Source of the DNA: Bacillota bacterium
Lineage (GTDB): Bacteria; Bacillota; Sulfobacillia; Sulfobacillales; JAIMBI01
Length of the DNA stretch: 47,303 nt
Reading direction: 5' to 3'
NCBI GenBank assembly: GCA_021846505.1
Contig: JAJZWV010000024.1
Location: 1 to 47,303 of the forward strand
Shown in pieces: positions 40,604 to 47,303 of this stretch. The notes beneath the pieces are model-generated. The model was not told where the DNA came from. It worked only from the letters and a program-made list of their open reading frames with translations, and made no database searches. Numbering within the stretch: position 1 is the first letter of the stretch; each line of letters begins with the position of its first letter. A program made the position numbers and the translations under genes.

Positions 40604-41664
40604 GGCGCGGCCGTGTAGCGGTGGGCATGAGCGGCGGCGTCGATTCTTCGGCGGCCGCCGCTCTGCTGCTGGAGCAGGGCTACGACGTGGTGGGTGTGAC
40701 CATGCGCCACCTGCCTCCGGAGGCGGCCAACAGCTGCTGCTCGCTGGAGGCGCTGGTGGACGCGCGGCGCGTGGCCAAAAAGCTGGGTATCGAGCACCAT
40801 GTGGTGGACGTCGAGGCGCCCTTTGCCGAGCATGTCATTCACCCGTTTGAGGAGGCGTATCTGGCGGGGCAAACGCCCAACCCCTGCGCCCAGTGCAACC
40901 GCTACATCAAGTTTGGGGCGCTGTGGGACTGGGCGGCGGCGGCCGGGGCCGACGCCATCGCCACTGGCCACTTTGCCCGGGTGGTGCGCGCCCGGGATCA
41001 TTGGGAGCTGTGGCGCGGCACCGATGCCGTCAAAGACCAGAGTTACATCCTGTACACGCTGGGGCAGGAGGACTTGGCCCACGTGCTGTTCCCACTGGGG
41101 GAGTGGACCAAGGCCCAGGTGCGGGCCTACGCCGATGAGCAGGGCCTGGTGACGGCCCACAAGCCGGAGAGTCAGGAGCTGTGCTTTGTCGCGAAAAATG
41201 ACTACCGGCGCTACTTGGCGGAGCATCGGCCCGAGGCCGAGGCCGCAGGCGAGATTGTGGACACGGCCGGCCGGCGCCTCGGCCAGCATGCGGGGGTGGC
41301 TTTCTACACAGTGGGTCAGCGGCGCGGGCTGGGTGTGCATGCGGCCACGCCTCTGTATGTGGTGGGGGTGGACGCGACGGCCAATCAAGTGGTGGTGGGG
41401 ACGCACGACGAAGCGCTGGCGCGTGAGGCCGAGGTGGCTCTGGTGCGCTATCCCGACGGCCGGCTGCCCGGTGACGTAGCGGGCACCGTGCGCGTGCGCT
41501 CCCATGCCAAGGAAACCCCCGCGCGGTGGCATCCTTTGGGCGCTGACCGCGCCGCTGTCCAGTTCACCCCGCCGGAGTGGGCGGTGGCCCCCGGCCAGGT
41601 CGCAGTGCTGTATGATGGCCCTCACTTACTGGCCGGCGGCCAAATCGATCGCGTGACGGCGTGA
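40600..41664 (+). CDS. mnmA: tRNA-specific 2-thiouridylase MnmA
   Basis: MnmA makes 2-thiouridine at position 34 of Lys, Glu and Gln tRNAs using persulfide sulfur. The 354-aa protein has the PP-loop SGGVDS (11-16) and the two catalytic cysteines C96 (NPCAQCN) and C195 (SQELCF). ATGHFAR and DQSYILYTL are also present, and a C-terminal beta-barrel domain ends the protein. The ATG at 40600 overlaps the Rrf2 stop. In many Firmicutes a cysteine desulfurase gene sits between Rrf2 and mnmA; it is absent here, so the sulfur donor must be encoded elsewhere. Confidence 0.96.
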   Translation: MRRGRVAVGMSGGVDSSAAAALLLEQGYDVVGVTMRHLPPEAANSCCSLEALVDARRVAKKLGIEHHVVDVEAPFAEHVIHPFEEAYLAGQTPNPCAQCNRYIKFGALWDWAAAAGADAIATGHFARVVRARDHWELWRGTDAVKDQSYILYTLGQEDLAHVLFPLGEWTKAQVRAYADEQGLVTAHKPESQELCFVAKNDYRRYLAEHRPEAEAAGEIVDTAGRRLGQHAGVAFYTVGQRRGLGVHAATPLYVVGVDATANQVVVGTHDEALAREAEVALVRYPDGRLPGDVAGTVRVRSHAKETPARWHPLGADRAAVQFTPPEWAVAPGQVAVLYDGPHLLAGGQIDRVTA

Positions 41665-42134
41665 CGCGGTGGCAGCTTTTAAATCTTCCGGTGCATCTGG
41701 GCGAGGCACCTGAACCCTGGGGCACCGTGGCGGCGTTATGGTTTTTGTGGGAAGAGCGGCGCGTGGACCGGGTCGGAATTATCTCGCGGTGGCGCCGCCG
41801 GTGGGAGATGCCGCTTGGTCCAGGGGTGCGCTTGGATTGGAGCGGGGTGTGGATCGCCGATGCCACCGTGTTGTGGCCGGCGTCGGCACGGGTTTGGCGG
41901 GTCCGCCGTCGGCTGGACCGGCAAGGATGGGTGCTGGCCAATCCGGGCGGCGAGGTGCTGGGGCTGCTGAAAGATGTGGCGTTTGACCCGGACTCTGGCG
42001 CCATGAGCTGGCTGTGGCTGTCGCGAGGGCGGCTGGCGGACGTATTGCATGGCATGGTTTCGGTCCCGGCGTCGGCGGTGTCGGAGGACGGCAGCAGTAT
42101 AAGCTGGTTGTCAACAGGAGATGCTGTCCGCTGA
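41661..42134 (+). CDS. PRC-barrel domain protein (YrrD-like)
   Basis: This 157-aa protein starts at GTG 41661, overlapping the mnmA stop. Two repeats with PRC-barrel character are visible: RVGIISRWRRRWEMPLG near 37-55 and VLANPGGEVLGLLKDVAFDP near 90-110. In B. subtilis a PRC-barrel gene (yrrD) lies in the same stretch between trmU/mnmA and alaS, which supports the assignment through synteny. Its function is unknown. It is probably cytoplasmic or membrane-peripheral, since no signal or helix is visible. Confidence 0.65.
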   Translation: MTRWQLLNLPVHLGEAPEPWGTVAALWFLWEERRVDRVGIISRWRRRWEMPLGPGVRLDWSGVWIADATVLWPASARVWRVRRRLDRQGWVLANPGGEVLGLLKDVAFDPDSGAMSWLWLSRGRLADVLHGMVSVPASAVSEDGSSISWLSTGDAVR

Positions 42135-42161
42135 CGGGAAGCCGTCGGGGGGGATGGTTGA

Positions 42162-42365
42162 ATGGCGATGGTGCCTGATTTGCTGTGCCCAGGGTGCCGC
42201 GGCAAGAACGTCGGCAAGGTGGGCACCGGGCAATTTTACTGCTGGGACTGCTACATAGAGTTTCAGGTGTCCGCGCGAGGCACCCGCCTTTACCGGGTGG
42301 AGTCGGATGGGGAGCTGTCGCGCATCGACCGGCTTGAGGGGCTGGGCCACGAGGTGGTGTCATGA
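42162..42365 (+). CDS. Small zinc-ribbon protein
   Basis: This 67-aa ORF has a clear four-cysteine zinc ribbon: C9-x2-C12 and C27-x2-C30 in LLCPGCRGKNVGKVGTGQFY followed by CWDCYIEF. A short basic and acidic tail follows. Its ATG is at 42162 and its stop overlaps the next small gene (ATGA). Such proteins lie near the alaS region in several Firmicutes. The role is unknown; zinc or nucleic-acid binding is inferred from the ribbon only. Confidence 0.65.
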   Translation: MAMVPDLLCPGCRGKNVGKVGTGQFYCWDCYIEFQVSARGTRLYRVESDGELSRIDRLEGLGHEVVS

Positions 42366-42565
42366 AAAGCTATGTTCGCGGCTTGCTGGCGGGCGCGGTG
42401 CTGGGCGCCGTGGCCTGGAACGTAATGCGCCGGCGTATGGCCCCGCCGCGCCGGATGGCCGCGCGACTGGCGTGGCGGGCGAGGCGCCAGCTGGCGCCGC
42501 AGGCTATTCGCCTCACCCGCCATGGCGGCCGCCGGCTGCTGCGCATCGCCCGCCGCATCGGCTAG
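42362..42565 (+). CDS. Small basic membrane-anchored protein
   Basis: The 67-aa product has one N-terminal hydrophobic segment (YVRGLLAGAVLGAVAWNVM) followed by an extremely arginine-rich tail (RRRMAPPRRMAARLAWRARR and onward). No family is recognised; the layout recalls YtxH-type anchors. The ATG at 42362 overlaps the zinc-ribbon gene stop, and the AI-2E permease gene follows after 15 bases, supporting real translation. Confidence 0.5.
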   Translation: MKSYVRGLLAGAVLGAVAWNVMRRRMAPPRRMAARLAWRARRQLAPQAIRLTRHGGRRLLRIARRIG

Positions 42566-42580
42566 CGCGAGCGCTGGGCC

Positions 42581-43639
42581 TTGACGCGGGGCGGACCGCC
42601 CGCGGCGCTGCGGTGGGCCCGGATGGCCTATGTGGCGGCCATGGCCACCGGCAGCCTCGCGCTCCTGTGGCTTGCCGGGCGAGCCCTCCTCCCCTTGGCC
42701 TTTGCCGCCGTGTTGGCTTACGTCCTGGCCCCCCCAGTCGCGTGGCTGGAGCACCGCCGCATCCACAGGGTGGTGGGCATCCTCATCACCTACACCCTTT
42801 TGGCCTTTTTTTTCGCCGCGATTGCGCTGTATGTCATCCCGCTGGCGGCGCGGCAGGCCGGAGCGCTGGCGCGCCGGCTCCCTTACCTGGTGTCCGCCAG
42901 CCAAGCGACGTGGGACCGATACCTGGCGCTGTTTCACGAGGCGCCCCTGCCCGCCACGCTGCGCGGCGCCCTCAGGCAGGTGGGGGCGCGTCTCGATGCC
43001 AGCGTCCTGCATGTGCTGGGCAGCACACTGGCGGCTGCCATCGCTCTGGTGCCGTGGCTGGTGGCGCTCGTGATTTCCCCCGTGCTGGCGTTTTACGTGC
43101 TCAAAGATTTGCACACGGTGCGGCTGCGCGTGTGGAACCTCGTGCCGCTGGAGTGGCAGCCGGCGCTGTTTAAAATGGGGAGAGACTTGGACCGCGCGCT
43201 CGGCGGGTATATCCGCGGCCAGCTGCTGGTGGCGGTGCTGGTCGGTTTTCTGGCGGGGCTGTGGACCTTTGCGCTGGGCATTCGCTTTCCGGTGCTGGTG
43301 GGCCTGGCCGCGGCGGTGACGGACGTGGTGCCGTACATCGGCCCGGTGGTGGGGGCCCTGCCGGCGATCGCGCTGGGCCTCCTGCACTCGCCGTGGACGG
43401 CGCTGTATGCCGCATTGGGGTTCATTGCCATTCACCAGCTGGAAGGCACCGTGCTGTCGCCGCAGGTGGTGGGGGAAGCGGTGGGGCTGCATCCGCTGGC
43501 GGTGGTGCTGGCCGTCCTGCTGGGGGCGGCCCTGGCCGGCCTGCCCGGCATGCTGGTGGCGGTGCCGGTGGCTGCCGCCATCCGAATTGTCGCCGAGCAC
43601 GTGTATCGATGGCTAGGCGAAGGCCAGCCCCAGCTGTAG
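42581..43639 (+). CDS. AI-2E family (UPF0118) permease, YrrI-like
   Basis: This 352-aa membrane protein of the AI-2E exporter/UPF0118 family has about eight hydrophobic segments. The characteristic C-terminal part is VPYIGPVVGALPAIALGLL followed by HQLEGTVLSPQVVGEAVGLHPLAVV, with PVAAAIRIVAEH at the end. In B. subtilis yrrI occupies the same position directly upstream of alaS. The start is TTG 42581, or ATG 42623, which would remove 14 unconserved residues; neither has a strong ribosome-binding site. Family members transport diverse substrates, including Na+/H+ exchange and signals, so no substrate is claimed. Confidence 0.85.
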   Translation: MTRGGPPAALRWARMAYVAAMATGSLALLWLAGRALLPLAFAAVLAYVLAPPVAWLEHRRIHRVVGILITYTLLAFFFAAIALYVIPLAARQAGALARRLPYLVSASQATWDRYLALFHEAPLPATLRGALRQVGARLDASVLHVLGSTLAAAIALVPWLVALVISPVLAFYVLKDLHTVRLRVWNLVPLEWQPALFKMGRDLDRALGGYIRGQLLVAVLVGFLAGLWTFALGIRFPVLVGLAAAVTDVVPYIGPVVGALPAIALGLLHSPWTALYAALGFIAIHQLEGTVLSPQVVGEAVGLHPLAVVLAVLLGAALAGLPGMLVAVPVAAAIRIVAEHVYRWLGEGQPQL

Positions 43640-43735
43640 CGGAGGCAGCCTGGTGGCCGGACCCGGCGGGGCCGTAGTACACTGGATGCCTTCCCCGAAG
43701 TTTGTGACGTGAAGCCGAAGGACCGGAGGGAGCGC

Positions 43736-46363
43736 ATGACCGCCACCGAGATTCGCGAGCGCTTTATAAAGTTTTTTGTGGAGCGGGGCCACCGCGTGGT
43801 CCCCAGCTCGTCGCTGGTGCCCGCTGGTGACCCCACGCTTCTGTTTACCAACGCCGGGATGAATCAGTTCAAAGATGTCCTGGTGGGCCGCGAGCAGCGC
43901 TCGTATCGGCGGGCGGTGTCCGTGCAGAAGTGCGTCCGGGCCGGCGGCAAGCACAATGACTTGGACAACGTGGGCCAAACGGCGCGCCACCAAACGTTCT
44001 TTGAGATGCTGGGCAACTGGTCGTTTGGCGACTACTGGAAGCGCGAGGCCATCGCATGGGCCTGGGAATTTGTCACCGAGGAGCTGGGGCTGCCGGCAGA
44101 CCGGCTGTGGGCCACTGTCCATCCAGACGACGCGGAAAGTGCTGCGCTGTGGCCCACCGTCACCAGCCTGCCGCCCGAGCGCGTAGTGGCGCTCGCGGAA
44201 AACTTTTGGGAAATGGCCGACACCGGCCCCTGCGGGCCGGACAGCGAGCTGTTCATCGACCGCGGCTCCGAGTGGGCCTGCGGGCCGGATTGCGGCATTG
44301 GCCGCTGTGAGTGCGACCGCTTCGAGGAGTTTTGGAACCTGGTGTTCATCCAATACGACCGGGATGCCGATGGCCACCTGACGCCGCTGGCGATGCAGTC
44401 CGTGGACACCGGCATGGGCTTGGAGCGCATTGCGGCGATTGTGCAGGACCTGCGCTCCAACTTTGAGACCGACGTGCTGTATCCGCTGATTCAGGCGGTG
44501 GAGCAGATGTCGGGCCATCCGTATGCCGCCGATGCGAGTGGCCTCCCGCTGCGGGTCATCGCGGACCACGCGCGCTGCATCACTATGCTGATGGCGGACG
44601 GCGTGCAGTTTTCTAATCGGGACCGCGGCTACGTCATGCGGCGCATTCTGCGCCGCGCGGTCCGGTACGGCCGGCTGCTGGGCCTAACGGAGCCGTTTCT
44701 CTACCGGCTGGTGCCTGTGGTGTCGGAGATGCTGGGCGTGGCCTATCCCGAAGTGGCTGCCGGCTTGGATACCATCGCGGCCGGCATTCGCGCGGAGGAA
44801 CAGCGCTTTCACCTGACACTGGAAGAGGGCCTGGAGCGCCTGACCGGCATGCTGGCGGCCGCACAGGCCGGCGCCGTACTGGCCGGCGCCGATGCTTTTC
44901 TTCTGTACGACACCTACGGCTTTCCGCTGGACCTCACCCAGGATGCCGTGCGCGAGGTGGGCATGACGGTGGACCTGGACGGCTTTCACGAAGCCATGGC
45001 GGCCCAGCGGGCCCGAGCTCGCCAAGGGCAAGCCACGGGGCGAGCCAACTTGCCGCCCATGCCCCCGAGTCAGTTTTTGGGGTATCGGACCCTGTCCTCC
45101 GAGAGCGAAGTGAGCGTCATCGCGAGCGACGGCGACACCGTGGCACGTGCCGTCGCCGGGGAGCACGTGGCGCTCTACCTGCCCGCGACGCCATTTTATC
45201 CGGAAGGCGGCGGCCAGGTGGGGGACCACGGCGAGCTCACAGGCCCCGCGGGCCGCGTCCACATCACCGACGTTCAGAAGGTGCACGGGGCGATTTGGCA
45301 CTGGGGCGAAGTGGTCGAGGGCCAGGTGGCGGCGGGCGACGCCGTATCCCTGGCCGTGGACCCTGGATGGCGCCACGCGGCGATGCGCAACCACACGGGC
45401 ACGCACCTCCTGCACGCGGCCCTGCGCCAGGTGCTGGGCGCCGGCGCCCGCCAAACGGGCTCGCTGGTGGCCCCGGATCGGCTGCGGTTTGACTTCAGCC
45501 ATCCGGAGGCGCTGTCGCCGGAGCAGCTGCTGGCGGTAGAGGATATGGTGAACCAGTGGATTTTGGAGGACCGGCCCGTGGCCACCACCGAAGCACCGCT
45601 GGATGAGGCGCTGGCAGGCGGCGCGGTGGCGTTTTTTGGCGACAAGTATGGCGAGCGCGTGCGGGTGGTGGAGGTGCCGGGGGCCTCCAAGGAGCTGTGC
45701 GGCGGCACCCACTGCCAGCGCACAGGTCAGATTGGCCAGCTGCGGGTAGTCAGCGACACGGGCATCGGGAGCGGCATGCGGCGCGTGGAAGCTGTCACGG
45801 GCCTGGGGGCGCTGGCGCGCGCGCGCGCTCACGACGCGCAGTTGGCCCGGGCGGCATCCGTGGTAAAATCGCCCCGCGAGGCACTCGACGATCGCCTGCA
45901 GGACCTGATGGCCCGACTCCGGGAGTGGGAGCGGCAGGGGGCCGCCTGGCGCCAGGCGGAGCGGTCGCGGGATGCCCAGCACTTGGCCGCGGCATCGGAG
46001 GCCGTAGGGCGGTGGCGCACCGTGGTGTGCGAGCTGCCGGAGCGGGACCTGGACGACCTGCGGGATTTGGCCGACCAGCTGGTCCGGGTGCATGGCGTGG
46101 ATGTGGCCCTCTTGGGGAGCCGGGATGCCGCGCGGGCGACCCTAGCCGCAGCGGTCGGGGCCGGCGCCATTGGCCAGGGCGTGGCGGCGGGGCGGCTGGT
46201 GGCCGCCATCGCGCCCTGTGTCGGCGGTGGCGGCGGGGGCCGGCCGGATCGGGCCCAAGCGGGGGGCAAAAGCCCTGCCGGGTTGCCTGCGGCGTTGGAA
46301 GCGGCAAAAAGCTGGATTGGCGAGCCAATTCGGCAGGGATTGTCGGCGTCGAACGCGAAGTAG
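43736..46363 (+). CDS. alaS: Alanyl-tRNA synthetase
   Basis: This class II synthetase is 875 aa. It has the N-terminal catalytic domain (ATEIRERFIKFFVERGH, RVVPSSSLVP, LLFTNAGMNQFKDVLVG), the tRNA-recognition domain, and the editing domain with HTGTHLLHAALRQVLG and CGGTHCQRTGQIG (zinc ligands). A C-terminal coiled-coil/C-Ala domain ends in glycine-rich GGGGGGRPDRAQAGG. ATG 43736 is chosen because GGAGGGAGCGC immediately precedes it. GTG 43709 would add nine unconserved residues. A -10-like TACACT lies near 43678. The alaS-ireB-yqgF-DUF1292 order follows. Confidence 0.96.
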   Translation: MTATEIRERFIKFFVERGHRVVPSSSLVPAGDPTLLFTNAGMNQFKDVLVGREQRSYRRAVSVQKCVRAGGKHNDLDNVGQTARHQTFFEMLGNWSFGDYWKREAIAWAWEFVTEELGLPADRLWATVHPDDAESAALWPTVTSLPPERVVALAENFWEMADTGPCGPDSELFIDRGSEWACGPDCGIGRCECDRFEEFWNLVFIQYDRDADGHLTPLAMQSVDTGMGLERIAAIVQDLRSNFETDVLYPLIQAVEQMSGHPYAADASGLPLRVIADHARCITMLMADGVQFSNRDRGYVMRRILRRAVRYGRLLGLTEPFLYRLVPVVSEMLGVAYPEVAAGLDTIAAGIRAEEQRFHLTLEEGLERLTGMLAAAQAGAVLAGADAFLLYDTYGFPLDLTQDAVREVGMTVDLDGFHEAMAAQRARARQGQATGRANLPPMPPSQFLGYRTLSSESEVSVIASDGDTVARAVAGEHVALYLPATPFYPEGGGQVGDHGELTGPAGRVHITDVQKVHGAIWHWGEVVEGQVAAGDAVSLAVDPGWRHAAMRNHTGTHLLHAALRQVLGAGARQTGSLVAPDRLRFDFSHPEALSPEQLLAVEDMVNQWILEDRPVATTEAPLDEALAGGAVAFFGDKYGERVRVVEVPGASKELCGGTHCQRTGQIGQLRVVSDTGIGSGMRRVEAVTGLGALARARAHDAQLARAASVVKSPREALDDRLQDLMARLREWERQGAAWRQAERSRDAQHLAAASEAVGRWRTVVCELPERDLDDLRDLADQLVRVHGVDVALLGSRDAARATLAAAVGAGAIGQGVAAGRLVAAIAPCVGGGGGGRPDRAQAGGKSPAGLPAALEAAKSWIGEPIRQGLSASNAK

Positions 46364-46386
46364 CTGGGCACGAGGGAGGTGAGGGT

Positions 46387-46659
46387 ATGGGGGAGTTGGA
46401 CGAAACCCGTCGGTTCTCTGGGCGCCCAGATGGCCCCAACGAAGCTGACCTCATTCTGCGCCGGGTATACGAAGCGCTGAAGGATCGGGGCTACAATCCC
46501 ATCAGCCAGCTGGCTGGCTACCTGCTGTCCGGCGATCCCGCCTTCATTACGAGCCACTTGGAAGCCCGCAGCTTGATCCGGCGCCTGGAGCGCGACGAGC
46601 TGGTGGAGGAGTTGCTGCGGCAGTATGTGGACAAGTTGGAGCGCACGCCCGCTGGCTAG
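46387..46659 (+). CDS. ireB: IreB family regulatory phosphoprotein (UPF0297)
   Basis: This 90-aa protein has the near-invariant family core. It contains ADLILRRVYEALKDRGYNPI, then SQLAGYLLSGDPAFITSH and ARSLIRRLERDELVEELLRQY. In Enterococcus the homologue is phosphorylated by the kinase IreK and tunes cephalosporin resistance; B. subtilis has YrzL. The threonine in the N-terminal DETRRF is the likely phosphorylation region by analogy. GGGAGGTGAGGGT precedes ATG 46387. Its position between alaS and yqgF is the standard Firmicutes arrangement. Confidence 0.93.
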   Translation: MGELDETRRFSGRPDGPNEADLILRRVYEALKDRGYNPISQLAGYLLSGDPAFITSHLEARSLIRRLERDELVEELLRQYVDKLERTPAG

Positions 46660-46698
46660 CGGCCGATGAGTCGATGAAAGGGGTTCCTAAGGGGCACC

Positions 46699-47154
46699 AT
46701 GGGTACGGCGGGCCGGGTGTTGGCAGTGGACCTAGGCGCGCGGCGCGTGGGGCTGGCCTTAAGTGACGAGTTGGGGCTGCTGGCGACGCCGAAGCCGCCC
46801 ATTGTGCTGTCGGGACCTGGCGAGGCGGAAGTTGTCGCCGGAGTAGAGGCCGCGGTCCAGCAGTTTGGGGCCGCCGCAGTCCTGGTCGGGTGGCCTTTGA
46901 ATCTCAACGGATCTCGCGGACCCATGGCTGAACGGGCGGAGCATTTTGCCGAGGTGCTGCGCACCAAGGTTTCTTGTCCTGTCGTGCTGTTTGACGAGCG
47001 CCTGACGTCACGGGAGGCGGAAGGCCGACTGCTGGCTCAGGGCATGAGCCGCGAGCGGCGCCGTCAGCACATTGACGGGGCGGCGGCGGCGCTGTTTCTG
47101 GAAGCATATTTGGCGCAGAAGCGTATGAAGTCCAACGAATCAGGAACGGAGTGA
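46699..47154 (+). CDS. yqgF: Putative pre-16S rRNA nuclease / Holliday-junction-resolvase-like YqgF
   Basis: This 151-aa RNase H-fold protein of the YqgF/RuvX family is implicated in 16S rRNA 5'-end maturation. The first acidic motif is VLAVDLGARRVGLALSDE. ILVGWPLNLNGSRG-like VLVGWPLNLNGSRGPMA and VVLFDERLTSREAE follow, with IDGAAAALFLEAYL near the end. The ATG at 46699 comes after AGGGGCACC. It lies upstream of a DUF1292 gene as in B. subtilis yrrK-yrzB. Confidence 0.93.
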   Translation: MGTAGRVLAVDLGARRVGLALSDELGLLATPKPPIVLSGPGEAEVVAGVEAAVQQFGAAAVLVGWPLNLNGSRGPMAERAEHFAEVLRTKVSCPVVLFDERLTSREAEGRLLAQGMSRERRRQHIDGAAAALFLEAYLAQKRMKSNESGTE

Positions 47155-47158
47155 CACG

Positions 47159-47303
47159 ATGAGCGACAAGAACCCTCCCATCCCCCTCAACCCCAAGAAT
47201 GTCGCCCCCTTGACCGAGGACGAGGGCGACGAGATTGTCACGCTGACTGACGAAGAGGGCCAGGACCACGAGTTTGTGCTGGTGGACGTGCTCGAGCTGA
47301 ACG
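47159..47303 (+). CDS. DUF1292 (UPF0473, YrzB-like) protein, partial
   Basis: The ORF starts at ATG 47159, 4 bases after the yqgF stop, with AGGAACGGAGTG upstream, and runs off the window after 48 codons. The visible part is an acidic leader followed by GDEIVTLTDEEGQDHEFVLV, typical for DUF1292 proteins found after yqgF in Firmicutes. The function is unknown. Confidence 0.85.
   Translation, partial: MSDKNPPIPLNPKNVAPLTEDEGDEIVTLTDEEGQDHEFVLVDVLELN

Noticed and set aside
1-47303. CRISPR array
   Set aside because: No regularly spaced direct repeats of 24-40 bases were seen; the short tandem motifs found have only two or three copies.

Overview
The window is a high-GC (roughly two-thirds G+C by eye) chromosomal segment from a bacterium that is most likely a spore-forming member of the Bacillota (Firmicutes). 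The main evidence is gene order. The runs recJ-apt-rel-dtd-hisS-aspS, then rarA, then Rrf2-mnmA-PRC barrel-AI-2E permease-alaS-ireB-yqgF-DUF1292, match the Bacillus subtilis order (yrrD, yrrI, yrzL, yrrK, yrzB region). A SpoIIE-type phosphatase and a possible small acid-soluble spore protein agree with this. The GC content, frequent GTG starts and the sulfur, B12 and succinate metabolism suggest a deep high-GC lineage (Sulfobacillus, Thermaerobacter or Symbiobacterium-like), but the genus cannot be fixed from the sequence.

Layout. 1-3351: a methylmalonyl-CoA mutase B12 subunit, its MeaB chaperone, an acyl-CoA dehydrogenase and DapB. 3311-3702: a minus-strand block with a small SASP-like gene and a complete tRNA-Pro(CGG) unit with its own promoter and terminator. 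4071-6904: an ECHDC3-type crotonase and an orphan oligopeptide-binding lipoprotein. 6994-11399: an overlapping run murT-selB-PPM phosphatase-P-loop protein. 11454-22931: secDF, a small membrane protein, recJ, apt, rel, dtd, hisS and aspS.

22928-31302 is accessory in character. It holds a decayed thioredoxin-like gene, a 47-residue small ORF, a soluble GAF-LytS kinase with a LytTR regulator, an IS110-like transposase remnant, a sulfur-handling cluster (ArsR-rhodanese, DsrE, sulfide:quinone oxidoreductase-like flavoprotein, MFS permease), a holin-like membrane protein and a DUF3243-like protein.

The most informative non-coding stretch is 31397-33125. It contains a strong promoter, a rod-shaped RNA with the architecture of 6S RNA and a perfect intrinsic terminator. 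Directly after that lies a decayed TnpB (IS200/IS605, IS1341-type) element with recognisable omega-RNA sequence at its right end and a second copy of the terminal hairpin at its left end. The right end supplies the stop codon of a neighbouring MerR/XRE/cupin regulator gene.

34167-47303 returns to housekeeping genes: threonine aldolase, rarA, sdhCDBA, an Rrf2 regulator, mnmA, a PRC-barrel protein, two small proteins, an AI-2E-family permease, alaS, ireB, yqgF and the start of a DUF1292 gene. Most genes are on the plus strand with overlapping or nearly touching ends, so long co-transcribed units are likely. Exceptions are the minus-strand tRNA-Pro block, the 47-aa ORF, the holin-like gene and the MerR/XRE/cupin gene.
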